Shown here one piece after another: positions 1 to 9,841 of a stretch of DNA of 64,000 nt. Under the pieces are notes generated by a model. That model did not search any database, was not told the origin of the DNA, and saw nothing but the letters and a program-made list of their open reading frames with translations. The stretch covers positions 62,001 to 126,000 of the forward strand of contig JAGWMG010000009.1 in assembly GCA_028871795.1 (NCBI GenBank). Reading direction: 5' to 3'. Within the stretch, counting starts at the first letter, position 1; every line of letters starts with the position of its first letter. The stretch is from Alphaproteobacteria bacterium (GTDB lineage Bacteria; Pseudomonadota; Alphaproteobacteria; Micropepsales; Micropepsaceae). A program made the translations under genes and the position numbers.

Positions 1-1146
1 GCGGGCGGCGCGCAGAGACGGCTGTTCGCCGCCCTGCCCCAGCCGGCGCATCGCTTCTTCCAGGTCGGTAACCTGACGCGCGGCGGCGGCTTTGTCCGTC
101 AGCAGCGGAAACACGGCGTCCGCCAGCGTCTGGGGTGTGGCGCGTTCCTGGAGAAATTCGGGAATCGCCTCGCGATCGAGAAGCAGATTGGCGATCGTCG
201 CGAACTTGACGCGCACCATCGCCTTGAAGACCGCTGCCGTCAGCCAGCTTGCCCTGTAGGCCACAACCATCGGCGTGCGGGCGAGCGCCAGCTCCGTCGT
301 CACCGTGCCGGACGCCGCCAGCGCCGCGTCGGCGGCGTCGAAGGCGGCGAATTTCTCGTCCTCGCCTTCGACGATGTGGAGCGGCACCGGCCAGTCCGCG
401 GCGCCCTCGCGCACGCGCGCGGCGACATGGGACACCGTCGGCAAAACGCTCACCAGGCCGGGCACGCGCTTCGCCAGCAAGCCGACGGCCTCGCGGAATG
501 CCGGAAAGATGAAACGGATTTCGTTGGTGCGGCTGCCGGGCAGAACCGCCAGCAGCGGCGCATCCGGCGCGATACCATGGCGGGCGCGGAAGCCGTCGCC
601 GCCGGTCATGCGCTCGGCGCGTTCGATCGCCGGATGACCCACGAAAACGGCGCGCAGCCCGTAGCCCTCGAAGAACGGCGCCTCGAACGGCAAGAGCGCC
701 AGCACCAGATCGAAATAGTCCGCCATGGCGCGGGCGCGGTAGGCGCGGCTGGCCCACACCTGCGGGGCGACGTAGTTGATGGTGGCAATCCGCGGCGCGA
801 TCCGCTTGAGGCGCCTGGCGATGCGATGGGTGAAATCCGGGCTGTCGATCAGCACCACCGCATCGGGGCGCGTTTCAACCGCGAAATCCGCCGCCTGGCG
901 CACACGCGCCAGGATCGTCGGGATGCGCGGCACCACCTCGCGCAGCCCCATCACCGCGGTGGCGTCGAGAGGAAAGAGGCTCTGCAAACCCTGGGCGGCC
1001 ATCGCCTCCCCGCCGACGCCTACGATCTTCACGGTGTCGCCGGCGATGGCTTTGAGCGCCGCCATCAATTGCGCGCCGAGCCGGTCGCCCGAGGGCTCGC
1101 CGCATACCAGCATCAGCGTCAGAGGGTTCGCGGGCGCCCCGGACAT
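1..1146 (-). CDS. lpxB: Lipid-A-disaccharide synthase, 3' end outside the window
   Basis: Glycosyltransferase that joins UDP-2,3-diacylglucosamine and lipid X into the lipid A disaccharide at the inner face of the inner membrane. The 382 visible residues begin MSGAPANPLTLMLVCGEPSG and contain the family hallmark CGEPSGDRLGAQL near the N-terminus, a VLIDSPDF segment near residue 100, and LAVLPGSRTNEI at the start of the C-terminal donor-binding half. The frame is open to base 1, so the C-terminus lies off the left edge; the family is usually about 380-400 residues, so little is missing. The ATG starts two bases after the lpxI stop, in the lipid A part of the operon. Confidence 0.93.
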   Translation of the reverse strand, partial: MSGAPANPLTLMLVCGEPSGDRLGAQLMAALKAIAGDTVKIVGVGGEAMAAQGLQSLFPLDATAVMGLREVVPRIPTILARVRQAADFAVETRPDAVVLIDSPDFTHRIARRLKRIAPRIATINYVAPQVWASRAYRARAMADYFDLVLALLPFEAPFFEGYGLRAVFVGHPAIERAERMTGGDGFRARHGIAPDAPLLAVLPGSRTNEIRFIFPAFREAVGLLAKRVPGLVSVLPTVSHVAARVREGAADWPVPLHIVEGEDEKFAAFDAADAALAASGTVTTELALARTPMVVAYRASWLTAAVFKAMVRVKFATIANLLLDREAIPEFLQERATPQTLADAVFPLLTDKAAAARQVTDLEEAMRRLGQGGEQPSLRAAR

Positions 1147-1148
1147 CG

Positions 1149-1994
1149 TCACGGGGCCACGCCGACGAGAAACAGACCCAGCTTGTCCGCTTCCTCGATC
1201 ACCGCGCGCTTGCGCAGGATCAGCGCCCCGCCCGCTTCCACGGCAATGCCCGCCAAGCCCACGGCAGCGGCGTTCTGCACCGTCTGCACGCCGATGACGG
1301 GCAGATCCGTCTTGCGGTCCTGGATCGGCTTGGGCGCCTTCGCCAGAACCCCGCGCCGTTTGGTGGACGTGCCGCGAAGATGCCCAGGCAGACTCGCCAC
1401 GCGCGCGATCATGGCATCGGTGCCCTCCGCCGCTTCCACCGCCAGCGTCAGCCCGTCGCAAACCACCGCGGCCTGGCCGATGTCGAGCGCCCCCATGGCG
1501 CGCACGATTCTGAACGCCGCCGCGACGTCCTCTTCGCATTCCCCCGAAGGTGCCATGCGGCCCATTTGGCCCAGGGGCGCGAGCAACCCCGGCGCCGCCT
1601 GGGCCGCACCGACGGCAGAGAACCCCTCGCGCTCGAAAACATCGACCACCGCGCGCAGCAGTGCGTCGTCGCCCTTGCGCGCCGCCGCGATGACGCGCGG
1701 CGCCACGAGGACGCCTTTGACGTCGAGCTTGATCTCGGAGAATTTCGGCCGCGCCAGTTTGCCGGCTAGCAGCACGTCGCCGCAGTTGTGGGCGCGCAAT
1801 GCCTTGATGACCTTGTTCACCTCGCCCAGCGAGGCCCATTCGTGCGGATAGGACTTGACCCATTCGTCCGCCGCGCCGAGGAGTGCCAGCACGAAGACCT
1901 CGCGTCCGCTCTCGCGCACGCTTTCGGCAATGGCAAGGGGAAGCTCGCCGCCGCCCGCGACGATGCCCAGCGCCGGTTGCGGAACCTGGCTCAT
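1149..1994 (-). CDS. lpxI: UDP-2,3-diacylglucosamine pyrophosphatase LpxI
   Basis: LpxI (the DUF1009 family) hydrolyses UDP-2,3-diacylglucosamine to lipid X, the step before LpxB. The 281-residue length is typical. The N-terminus has the family pattern LGIVAGGGELPLAIAESV, and the C-terminal half contains GLTLAVEAAEGTDAMI and the conserved stretch ending KPIQDRKTDLPVIGVQTV. Its ATG overlaps the lpxA stop by four bases, so translation is probably coupled. LpxI replaces the unrelated LpxH in many alphaproteobacteria, and its place between lpxA and lpxB fits that. Confidence 0.93.
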   Translation of the reverse strand: MSQVPQPALGIVAGGGELPLAIAESVRESGREVFVLALLGAADEWVKSYPHEWASLGEVNKVIKALRAHNCGDVLLAGKLARPKFSEIKLDVKGVLVAPRVIAAARKGDDALLRAVVDVFEREGFSAVGAAQAAPGLLAPLGQMGRMAPSGECEEDVAAAFRIVRAMGALDIGQAAVVCDGLTLAVEAAEGTDAMIARVASLPGHLRGTSTKRRGVLAKAPKPIQDRKTDLPVIGVQTVQNAAAVGLAGIAVEAGGALILRKRAVIEEADKLGLFLVGVAP

Positions 1995-2815
1995 TCCGTG
2001 TCGGCCGGATCATCCGCACCGCGGATGCGCGCTCTGCAGATCGCCCGCTTGGCGGGCACCTGGATGAAATCGATCACCTCGACAACCTCGGCAACGTCGC
2101 TCCAGCGTTGGCGCGCCGCCGCCACGCGTTCGTCGAATTTGCCTTCGACTTCCAGAAATATCGCGCGATAAGCGGCCCGCATGGCGTGGATATTGGCGCG
2201 CGGAACGTTGCGGCGCTTCAAGCCGACGATATTGAGCCCCGCCAGCTTGGCGTGCGGGCCGTGGGCGATGCCGAACGGAATGATGTCCTCGTTGCAGCCG
2301 GAAAGGCCGCCAAGCATCGCGCCGCGCCCGATGCGGCCGAACTGCTGCACGGCCGCAAGCCCGCCCATGATGACACCGTCGGCTATGTCCACGTGTCCGC
2401 CAAGCTGCACGCCGTTGGCGAAGGTGACGTCGCTTCCTATACGGCAGTCGTGCGCGATATGGCTGTAAGCCATGAAGAAGCCGCGCGAACCCACTTCCGT
2501 CACGCCATGTCCCTTGGCGCTGCCAAGATTGAAGGTCACGCATTCGCGGATGACGTTGTCTTCGCCGATGACGAGACGGGTGCCTTCCGCCTCGTTGCCG
2601 CGGATCTGCGACTCCCCTCCCATGACCGCACCGGGATGCACCACCGTGCGGGCGCCGATTTCAGTCTGTCCGCCGACGACGACGTGAGAGATCAGACGAA
2701 CGCCATCACCCAGCTTCACCCGCGGTCCCACGGTGCAGAAGGGACCGATCTCGACGCCGGCCCCGAGAACGGCTCCGTCTTCAACGAGGGCCGTCGGATG
2801 AATTGCTTTCGCCAT
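1991..2815 (-). CDS. lpxA: UDP-N-acetylglucosamine O-acyltransferase
   Basis: First enzyme of lipid A synthesis: it transfers a 3-hydroxyacyl chain from acyl carrier protein to UDP-GlcNAc in the cytosol. The 274-residue protein is a left-handed beta helix, seen as hexapeptide repeats from residue 5 ([20 protein letters not shown]) through about residue 190. The catalytic histidine is probably in MAYSHIAHDC, and a C-terminal helical domain follows. The start at 2815 has a good family N-terminus ([11 protein letters not shown]) although it lies 35 bases inside fabZ; such overlap is common in this cluster. Confidence 0.95.
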   Translation of the reverse strand: MAKAIHPTALVEDGAVLGAGVEIGPFCTVGPRVKLGDGVRLISHVVVGGQTEIGARTVVHPGAVMGGESQIRGNEAEGTRLVIGEDNVIRECVTFNLGSAKGHGVTEVGSRGFFMAYSHIAHDCRIGSDVTFANGVQLGGHVDIADGVIMGGLAAVQQFGRIGRGAMLGGLSGCNEDIIPFGIAHGPHAKLAGLNIVGLKRRNVPRANIHAMRAAYRAIFLEVEGKFDERVAAARQRWSDVAEVVEVIDFIQVPAKRAICRARIRGADDPADTE

Positions 2816-3278
2816 TGGCGCTGTCCTGGATCATGGCGCTGAATTCCGCCTCCGCACATAGCATGTCGCCGACATAGGCTTCCCCGGAAAATCGCCACAC
2901 CGGGCCGCGTCTGCGCAGCGCCTTGACGCGCATCTGCAGCATGTCGCCCGGGCGGACCGGCTTTCTGAACCGCGCTTTTTCGATGGTCAAGAAATAGACG
3001 ATGCGGTTGTCGCACGTCAGTCCCAGGGTTTGCATGACGAGGGCGCCCGCGGTTTGCGCCAGGGCCTCGACGATCAGGACGCCCGGCATCACCGCATGAT
3101 CGGGAAAATGTCCTTCGAAATACGGTTCGTTGTAGCCGACGGCCTTGTGGCCCGTGGCGCTTTCGTTGATGACGATGTCGCTGAGCTTTTCCACGAACAG
3201 GAAGGGCGCCCGATGCGGAAGCAGACGCTTGATGTCCTCGATGCCGAGGACAGGATACGGGGAATGCTTTTCAGTCAT
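2781..3278 (-). CDS. fabZ: 3-hydroxyacyl-ACP dehydratase FabZ
   Basis: Hot-dog-fold dehydratase of type II fatty acid synthesis; removes water from 3-hydroxyacyl-ACP. In this operon it competes with LpxA and LpxD for the same 3-hydroxyacyl-ACP pool. The 165 residues contain [20 protein letters not shown] at the N-terminus, the catalytic histidine in [15 protein letters not shown] and the catalytic glutamate in [11 protein letters not shown]. The protein is slightly longer than the common 150-residue form because of a polar C-terminal tail, which is the part overlapping lpxA. Confidence 0.95.
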   Translation of the reverse strand: MTEKHSPYPVLGIEDIKRLLPHRAPFLFVEKLSDIVINESATGHKAVGYNEPYFEGHFPDHAVMPGVLIVEALAQTAGALVMQTLGLTCDNRIVYFLTIEKARFRKPVRPGDMLQMRVKALRRRGPVWRFSGEAYVGDMLCAEAEFSAMIQDSANGESNSSDGPR

Positions 3279-4317
3279 GGCCGTTCCGTTTCGGTTTCCT
3301 GATCAGCGCGGCCACTGCGTGCATCTCGCGCATCCAGTCCATCGCCGGCTTTGCGGGCACGCCGCCGTAGTCGCGGCCGCCGTCGAGTTCCTGGCCGGGC
3401 ACCACCGCCGCACGCCCCGCTATGCGCGCCCCGCTGCCGATGCGGCAATGATCCGAGATCCCCACCTGCCCGCCGATCACGACAAAATCGCCCAATATCG
3501 AACTGCCCGCGATTCCCGACTGCGACACGATCACACAATGGCGACCTATATGGACGTTGTGCGCAATCTGCACAAGGTTATCGATCTTCGTGCCTTCGCC
3601 GATGACCGTATCGCCCAACCCGCCGCGATCGACCGTGACGCAGGCGCCGATTTCCACCTTGTCCTGCACGATCACGCGGCCGAGCTGCGGAATCTTGACG
3701 TGGGCCTGTGCGTTGCTTGCGAAGCCGAACCCAGGCTGGCCGATTTGCGCGCCCGACAGGATCAACAACCGGTCGCCCAGATAGGCGTGGGAAATCGAAA
3801 CATTGCTGCCGATCTCGCAGCCGCGCCCGACCGCGACGCCGCGGCCGATCACGGTGTTGGGACCTAGGCAGGTGCCGTCGCCGATCTGGGCGTGCGGCCC
3901 AACGACCACCCCGGGGCCCAACACCACGTTCTCGCCGATTTCCGCGCTCGGATCGACGGGCGTGCACTGGCGCGACCAGTCGTCGGCTCCCGCCTGGGGA
4001 TAGAACAAGTCCGCCGCCGCCGCAAAGGCGAGCGGCACCGAAGCGCAAGGGATCGTCACCAGATTCGGCGGCGCTTCGACACCCTTGCGGGCCTTGGCCG
4101 CAACGAAACAGAACCCGGCCGCCGTCCGGGAGAATTCCGATGCGGCGCCGTCGCCCGTGTAGAACGTGAGGTGAGCGCCCACCGCGCCCGTCAGGCTTGC
4201 AACGTCCTCGATCTTCGCGGAACCGTCGGCGCCGGCCGGCAGGGCCGCGCCCGCCCTGGCGCAGATTTCGGCCAAGGTCCAAGGGCCGCGATTATCGTAG
4301 AAGCGAGGATCGGCCAT
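3271..4317 (-). CDS. lpxD: UDP-3-O-acylglucosamine N-acyltransferase
   Basis: Adds the second 3-hydroxyacyl chain, to N2 of UDP-3-O-acylglucosamine, third step of lipid A synthesis. 348 residues: an N-terminal uridine-binding domain of about 110 residues (with the LTFYTGDG segment), then hexapeptide repeats of the beta helix (for example [14 protein letters not shown]) and a C-terminal helix. The catalytic histidine is expected in [11 protein letters not shown] near residue 240-250. It ends eight bases inside fabZ and lies 27 bases after skp. Confidence 0.94.
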   Translation of the reverse strand: MADPRFYDNRGPWTLAEICARAGAALPAGADGSAKIEDVASLTGAVGAHLTFYTGDGAASEFSRTAAGFCFVAAKARKGVEAPPNLVTIPCASVPLAFAAAADLFYPQAGADDWSRQCTPVDPSAEIGENVVLGPGVVVGPHAQIGDGTCLGPNTVIGRGVAVGRGCEIGSNVSISHAYLGDRLLILSGAQIGQPGFGFASNAQAHVKIPQLGRVIVQDKVEIGACVTVDRGGLGDTVIGEGTKIDNLVQIAHNVHIGRHCVIVSQSGIAGSSILGDFVVIGGQVGISDHCRIGSGARIAGRAAVVPGQELDGGRDYGGVPAKPAMDWMREMHAVAALIRKPKRNGHD

Positions 4318-4344
4318 GACCGACTAGCCCAGCACGTCTCCGCG

Positions 4345-4956
4345 CTATTGCTGCTGTTGCTGCATACCGGGCGGCGGCGCCGTAAGTTCAACCTTCACCG
4401 TCGGCATTCTCATGTCGAGACGTTGAACGACCAGCGACGTCACGTCGATCGAGTTCGGCGCCAGGAGTATGGAGGAGCGGTCCAGAAGGACGGTCGCGCC
4501 GCGCTCCTTCATAATGCCTTGCAGGATCGGACCCAGCGCCTGTTCGATCTGCTGCTGGGCCTTGATGACGCCGCCCTGGATGAGTCCGCCGCGCTCCTGA
4601 ACTTTCCGCTGGAAGGACTGCGCCTTCGCCTGGAAATCCTTGATCCGGCGCGCCTTGACGTCCGGCGCGAGAATGGCGGCCTGCTGCTGAAGTTGAGTCT
4701 CTTCGCTCCTGAGCGAAGACTCCTCGCCTTTCAGTTCCGACTGAGCCTGGGCCTTGAGCGCCTCGACTTGGCGCTGAATATCCTGTCCCACCTTGGACCC
4801 CGCCATGACGCGGCGCATGTCGACCATCAGGATTCGCGCGGTAGGGGCGCCGCCCGGAGGCGGCGGAGCCGCGCTGGCGGCGTCCACGCCCGCCATGCCA
4901 AGGAAGATCAATCCTGCCATCAGGATGGTGTAGGTGATGTGCATTTTCGTCGTCAT
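4345..4956 (-). CDS. skp: Periplasmic chaperone Skp/OmpH family
   Basis: Periplasmic chaperone that escorts unfolded outer-membrane proteins to the BAM complex. I start at the ATG at 4956 rather than the upstream in-frame ATG at 5007, because 4956 lies four bases after the bamA stop and gives a signal peptide at once (MTTKMHITYTILMAGLIFLG, then an Ala-rich cleavage region). The mature 180 residues are charged and helical from about residue 70 to 150, the Skp coiled-coil tentacles, and end in a Gln-rich tail. The pairing with bamA is standard. Confidence 0.88.
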   Translation of the reverse strand: MTTKMHITYTILMAGLIFLGMAGVDAASAAPPPPGGAPTARILMVDMRRVMAGSKVGQDIQRQVEALKAQAQSELKGEESSLRSEETQLQQQAAILAPDVKARRIKDFQAKAQSFQRKVQERGGLIQGGVIKAQQQIEQALGPILQGIMKERGATVLLDRSSILLAPNSIDVTSLVVQRLDMRMPTVKVELTAPPPGMQQQQQ

Positions 4957-4960
4957 AAGT

Positions 4961-7360
4961 TTAGTACCCCGCGCCGGCGCTGAAGTGGATGAATTCGGTC
5001 TTATCATACGGTGCCTTGATCAAAGGCACGCCCAGGTCGATCTGCACCGGACCGAAAGGCGATTTCCAGCCGATGCTGATGCCTGCAGACACGCGCAGCG
5101 CCAGATTGTCCTTGATGCAGGACTGCGCGGCCGTGGCGGGCGGACATAGCGGTATCGGCGATTTGAGATGCCCGAGCGTGCCGAAATCCGAAAACAGCGA
5201 GAACTTCATCCCGTAGTCGGCCGGCACGATGTCGGGCAGCCGCAGTTCCGCGGTGCCGATGGCATAGAAATCACCGCCCACCGCGCCGTAATCGCCCTGC
5301 ACGTCGACATCGCGCGGGCCGATGCCGGCCAGCTTGAAGCCGCGGAAGCTGTCGCCGCCTTTGAAATAACGTTCCTCGATCGGAATCGTCGAATTGCCAT
5401 AGCCGGTGATGAAGCCGGAAGATGCGGTGAGCGAGCCGACAAACTCGTCGCCGAACAGCTTGTGATAGGTCGAGAACGATCCTTCCGTCTTCAAGTATTT
5501 CAGAGTGCCGCCGAAGCCGGCGAAACTCTGGTTGAAACTGAAGACGACGCCGGTCGTGGGTTTGAGATAGTCGTCCAGCGTATTGAAGACGAACGAATAG
5601 CCCAGCTCCGAAATCGTGTTCGAACCCGCGGCCAGCTGCACTTCCAGCGGCGCGCTCGCATACGGTGCCACCTTGCTGAGCCGGTAGGTATAGGTCAAAC
5701 CGATCTGGCCGTACTCGGACGTCGGAAAGCGGAAGCGCAAAACCGCCGCGCTTGTATCGCCTTGATAGGCGGCTTGATTGTAGTTGGTGACCCATTTGTA
5801 GAGGTCGAAGCCGGCCGCCAACTCCCGATCGAGAAACCAAGGCTCGGTGAAGCTGAACTGGAACTGCTTGCTCAGCGTGGACATCTGCACGCTGGCGCGC
5901 ATGTACTGGCCGCGGCCGAACAGGTTGCGTTCCGTGTAGGCAAACTCTCCGACGAAGGAACTGGTCGAGGAATAGCCGGCTCCGAGCGACAGTTCGCCCG
6001 TCGACTGCTCGGTGACCGCGACCGTGATGTCCGTCTTGTCGGGCCGCGAGCCCGGCGAATTCTTGATCGTGACGTCCTTGAAGAAGCCCAGCGCGCGGAT
6101 GCGGGTGCGCGAACGGTCGACCAGCTCACGATTGAAAGCGTCGCCCTCGGTGAAGCGCAATTGGCGTCGGATAACCTTGTCGAGCGTGCGCGCGTTGCCC
6201 ACGACGTTGATCTTGTCGACGTAAACGCGTGGTCCCTGCTCGATGTTAATAACCGGGTCGATCGTCCGCGCCTCGATGTTTCTCCGGAGGCGAATGCCCA
6301 CGTCCGCATTGGCGTAGCCCCTGGAGCCGACGGCGTTGATGAGCGCGTCCTTCGCGTTCTCCACCAGGTTTTCGTCGTAGGTGTCTCCGGTGGAAATCTT
6401 TACCAGAGGGCGCAGCGCCTGAGCGGGAAGTTCCTTGACCTTCGAAATTATGTCGACTTTGCCGAACTTGTATTTCGGACCCTCGGCGACGGTAAAGGTG
6501 ATGTAGAACGAGCTGTGGTCGGGCGTCAGTTCGGCCACCGCGGAAACGACATGGAAGTCTGCGTAGCCATGGTTCACGTAGAAGCGGCGCAACTGTTCGC
6601 GGTCGAAAAGAAGACGATCCGGATCGTAATTGTCGTTCGTCGCCAGAATGCGCCACCAGGTCGACTCCTCGGTGGCGATCTGCCCGCGCAGCGTATCGTC
6701 GTCGAAGACCTTGTTGCCGACGAAGATGATGCGCGCGACGCCGGTGGTCGGCCCTTCGTTGATGGAAAAGATCAAGTCGACGCGGTTTTGCGGGCGTTGG
6801 ATGATCTGCGGATCGACGCTGGCCGCGAACTTGCCGTTGCGGCGGTAGAGTTCGATGATCCGCTGAATGTCGGACTGCACCTTGGCGCGCGTGAAGACCA
6901 TGCGCGCCTTGAGCTGCACTTCCTTCTCGAGGTCCTTGGTGGTGACCTTGTCGTTGCCCTCGAAGGCGACCTGATTGATGATCGGGTTCTCGACGACGTT
7001 CACGGTCAGCGTGGAGCCGTCCCAATGCGTCTTCACATCAGAGAACAGCCCCGTCGAAAACAGCGATTTCAGCGCCCGGTCGGCCGCCGCCTCGCTATAG
7101 GTGTCCCCGACATGCAGGGTGATGTAGGTAAGAACCGTCGCAGGCTCGATGCGCTGGGTGCCCTGGACGACGATTCGTCTCACGACGGCCGGCGCCTCCG
7201 TTGCGGCTGGCGCGCCGGTCTCGTCGGGCGGGTTCGGCGCAGGAGACGCAACCGGGTTCAACCCCTGCGCGTAGGCCGTTGCCCCAACGGTGAAAGACGC
7301 AAAAAGCAGCGAGGCAGGGGCCACGCGCTTCAATCGGGCGAACAGGGCGTTTACGCTCAT
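4961..7360 (-). CDS. bamA: Outer-membrane protein assembly factor BamA
   Basis: Central beta-barrel of the BAM complex, inserting outer-membrane proteins. The 799-residue length is normal. It has a signal peptide ending in GATAYAQ, a Pro-rich linker, then five POTRA domains from about residue 60 (VRRIVVQGTQRIEPATVLTY) to about 430, and a 16-strand Omp85 barrel. The essential loop 6 motif is present as GDSFRGFKLAG near residue 675. The last residue is Tyr rather than the usual Phe or Trp. It sits between rseP and skp. Confidence 0.96.
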   Translation of the reverse strand: MSVNALFARLKRVAPASLLFASFTVGATAYAQGLNPVASPAPNPPDETGAPAATEAPAVVRRIVVQGTQRIEPATVLTYITLHVGDTYSEAAADRALKSLFSTGLFSDVKTHWDGSTLTVNVVENPIINQVAFEGNDKVTTKDLEKEVQLKARMVFTRAKVQSDIQRIIELYRRNGKFAASVDPQIIQRPQNRVDLIFSINEGPTTGVARIIFVGNKVFDDDTLRGQIATEESTWWRILATNDNYDPDRLLFDREQLRRFYVNHGYADFHVVSAVAELTPDHSSFYITFTVAEGPKYKFGKVDIISKVKELPAQALRPLVKISTGDTYDENLVENAKDALINAVGSRGYANADVGIRLRRNIEARTIDPVINIEQGPRVYVDKINVVGNARTLDKVIRRQLRFTEGDAFNRELVDRSRTRIRALGFFKDVTIKNSPGSRPDKTDITVAVTEQSTGELSLGAGYSSTSSFVGEFAYTERNLFGRGQYMRASVQMSTLSKQFQFSFTEPWFLDRELAAGFDLYKWVTNYNQAAYQGDTSAAVLRFRFPTSEYGQIGLTYTYRLSKVAPYASAPLEVQLAAGSNTISELGYSFVFNTLDDYLKPTTGVVFSFNQSFAGFGGTLKYLKTEGSFSTYHKLFGDEFVGSLTASSGFITGYGNSTIPIEERYFKGGDSFRGFKLAGIGPRDVDVQGDYGAVGGDFYAIGTAELRLPDIVPADYGMKFSLFSDFGTLGHLKSPIPLCPPATAAQSCIKDNLALRVSAGISIGWKSPFGPVQIDLGVPLIKAPYDKTEFIHFSAGAGY

Positions 7361-7443
7361 TCACTCGTCTCTGTCACTCATCTCTGGTCGGGCGTCACGC
7401 GAGGGCAGGCCTTGGCGTGCTGCGGGCCGAGGTTTTGAAGGGT

Positions 7444-8577
7444 CTACCGAACCAGATCGTTCCAGGTGGCGAAGATCATAAGAGCAAGCACCAACGCAAG
7501 TCCGACCCTGAATCCAACGTCCTGGACCCGCTCCCCGAGCGGCCGCCCCAGCACGGCTTCGCATCCATAGTACAGAAGATGGCCCCCGTCGAGGAGAGGA
7601 ATGGGAAAAAGGTTGATTAGACCGATGCTTACAGAAATGAAAGCCGCCAGATAGATAAGGCCGTAGAAGCCGTGCGAAGCCTCTTTTTGGGAAATCCCGG
7701 CTATTCCGATGACCCCGGTCAACTGGCTGGCGTCGGCGCGGTGCGAGACCATCCGCCACACACCGGTCAGCGACACGTCCACGATGAACCAGGTCTGGGT
7801 CACGGCGATCAAAGGCGCCTTGGCGGCCGGAATGGGGATGTAGACGGTGTTGTCGGGCGTGTCGTCGCCGGGCCCGACTCCGATGGCCATGGACTTCACC
7901 GGCGCGCCGTAGATGTCGGTATTCCCGATCCGGCGAGGCTGGATCGTCAACAGCATGGAGCGTCCGTTGCGCTCGATCGAAAACGCGAGCGGCTTGCCCT
8001 TGCTTTCTTGGACGATGCCCTGAAGCTCTCCGTAGAATTGCGTGACCGGTTTGCCGTCGACGGCGGTGATCTTGTCGCCCGGTCTGATCCCGGCCGCGGC
8101 CGCGGGCGAATTCGGCGTCACGGTGCCGACGACCGTCGATAGCGTCTTGGCGCCGAAGAACACGAACAGAAGAGTGAAGACGGCGATGGCCAGGACAAAG
8201 TTGGCCATGGGCCCCGCGACGGCGACCAGCGCGCGCTGATACAATGGCTTGAAAAAAAGGACATGCGACTTCTCGCCGGCGTCCATCGCGGCGACACGTT
8301 CGCGGTCGGGCGTACTGGCGGCGTCCGCGTCGCCCAGGAACTTCACGTAGCCTCCGAGCGGCAGCCAGGAAATCTTCCACCGCGTCCCCTTGCGGTCCGT
8401 CCAGCCGAATATCTCGCCGCCGAAGCCGATGGAGAACGTCTCGATGCCGACGCCGAAAGCGCGCGCCACCAGGTAATGGCCGAGTTCGTGAAAGAACACG
8501 ACGAATGTGATGACGAAGACGAACGCAGGCAGTCCCAGCGGGGCCCAGGCGAACAAACCATGCAACAAAGAAAACAT
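7444..8577 (-). CDS. rseP: Site-2 protease RseP-type, inner-membrane zinc metalloprotease
   Basis: Intramembrane protease that cleaves anti-sigma factors and remnant signal peptides. The 377 residues carry the zinc motif HELGH in the first membrane segment (VVFFHELGHYLVARAFGVG), one PDZ domain around residues 125-200 (GIRPGDKITAVDGKPVTQF), and near the C-terminus the second metal site in LINLFPIPLLDGGHLLYY. An AGGAG lies at normal spacing before the ATG. A longer reading frame on the same strand (7361-8602) is a frame shadow. Confidence 0.94.
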   Translation of the reverse strand: MFSLLHGLFAWAPLGLPAFVFVITFVVFFHELGHYLVARAFGVGIETFSIGFGGEIFGWTDRKGTRWKISWLPLGGYVKFLGDADAASTPDRERVAAMDAGEKSHVLFFKPLYQRALVAVAGPMANFVLAIAVFTLLFVFFGAKTLSTVVGTVTPNSPAAAAGIRPGDKITAVDGKPVTQFYGELQGIVQESKGKPLAFSIERNGRSMLLTIQPRRIGNTDIYGAPVKSMAIGVGPGDDTPDNTVYIPIPAAKAPLIAVTQTWFIVDVSLTGVWRMVSHRADASQLTGVIGIAGISQKEASHGFYGLIYLAAFISVSIGLINLFPIPLLDGGHLLYYGCEAVLGRPLGERVQDVGFRVGLALVLALMIFATWNDLVR

Positions 8578-8602
8578 CGCTACTCCTGTTTGACCCCGCC
8601 AC

Positions 8603-9841
8603 TCATGTCATCATGCGCTGGCAAACGTTTCGAGCAAGTTCCCGCGCCCGCGCATCCGCGGCCAGCACGCCGTCCAGGGATTCCGCCTCGACGTTCCCTG
8701 CGGGGCTTTTGTCCAGTGTCGTCTCCACGGCCCGCGGAATGTCCAGGAATCCGATCCGCCCGCCCAGAAAAGCCTCCACGGCGATTTCGTTGGCCGCGTT
8801 GAGGATCGTAGGGGCGAGCCCGCCGCTCTTCATGCAGTCCATGGCGAGGACCAGACAGCGGAAACGCTCGTGATCGGGGGCTTGGAAGGTCAACTGCGCA
8901 ACACCCGGAAGGTCGAGCTTGCGCGACGGCGAGGAAATGCGCCTGGGCCAGGCCAGCGCATGTGCGATCGGCGTGCGCATGTCGGGCGCGGACAGGTGCG
9001 CCAACGTCGAGCCGTCGACGTAGGAAACCAGGCAATGCACGATCGATTGGGGATGCACCACGACCGCGAGTTTTTCCACCGGCAAGGCGAAGAGAAAGTG
9101 CGCCTCGATCAGTTCCAGCCCCTTGTTCATCAGGGTGGCGCTGTCGACCGAGATCTTGGCGCCCATAGACCAGTTGGGATGCGCCACGGCCTGCTCGGGC
9201 GTCGCCGTGCGCATGCGCTCGAGCGACCAATCGCGGAACGGTCCCCCCGACGCCGTCAGCGTGACCCGGTCGACCTCATCCGTGTCGTCCGCCCGGAAGA
9301 CCTGGAAGATCGCGTTGTGTTCGGAATCGACGGGGATCACCGCCGCATGGGAGGCAGCCACCGCGCGGTGGAAAACCGTTCCCGCCGCCACGACGCATTC
9401 CTTGTTGGCGAGCGCGACCGTCGTTCCGCGCGCCACCGCAGCCAGCGCCGGCTCCAAGGCCGCGGCGCCCATGATCGCCACCATGACCGTCTCGGACGGC
9501 CTGGCGGCGGCCGCAATGACCGCGCTGCGGCCGGCGGCAACCTCGATGTCTGTCCCCGACAATACTTCCTTGAGCTGGAGATAAAGTCTCTCGTCGCCAA
9601 TCACGGCGATCTTCGGCCGAATCTTCCGCGCCTGCGCGGCGAGCCCGACGACATTCGATTGCGCCGTCAGCGCCTCCACCGGCAGCGCATCGGCGCCGTA
9701 GAATTGCCGCGCGTGGCCGATCACATCGAGCGTGCTGACGCCGATGGACCCGGTGGAGCCAAGGACGGTCACGCGCCGAGCCAGCACCGGCGAAAGGTCC
9801 GGCAGCTCCAGATCGCAGCGGTGGGCCGCAAGCGCCTTCAT
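8603..9841 (-). CDS. dxr: 1-deoxy-D-xylulose 5-phosphate reductoisomerase
   Basis: NADPH-dependent second step of the MEP isoprenoid pathway, making 2-C-methylerythritol 4-phosphate. The open frame extends far upstream through cdsA, but the true start is the ATG at 9841, whose ATGA overlaps the cdsA stop. This gives 412 residues with the nucleotide loop VTVLGSTGSIGVSTLDVIG at residues 24-42, the active-site segment VIPVDSEHNAIFQ, TASGGPFRDW, and the metal-binding MGAKISVDSATLMNKGLE. It lies next to uppS and cdsA, which use products of the same precursor supply. Confidence 0.95.
   Translation of the reverse strand: MKALAAHRCDLELPDLSPVLARRVTVLGSTGSIGVSTLDVIGHARQFYGADALPVEALTAQSNVVGLAAQARKIRPKIAVIGDERLYLQLKEVLSGTDIEVAAGRSAVIAAAARPSETVMVAIMGAAALEPALAAVARGTTVALANKECVVAAGTVFHRAVAASHAAVIPVDSEHNAIFQVFRADDTDEVDRVTLTASGGPFRDWSLERMRTATPEQAVAHPNWSMGAKISVDSATLMNKGLELIEAHFLFALPVEKLAVVVHPQSIVHCLVSYVDGSTLAHLSAPDMRTPIAHALAWPRRISSPSRKLDLPGVAQLTFQAPDHERFRCLVLAMDCMKSGGLAPTILNAANEIAVEAFLGGRIGFLDIPRAVETTLDKSPAGNVEAESLDGVLAADARARELARNVCQRMMT

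Noticed and set aside
5168-7438. Long plus-strand open frame of 756 codons
   Set aside because: Antisense to bamA; an effect of high GC (few stops in the opposite frame). No domain, start signal or codon pattern of its own.
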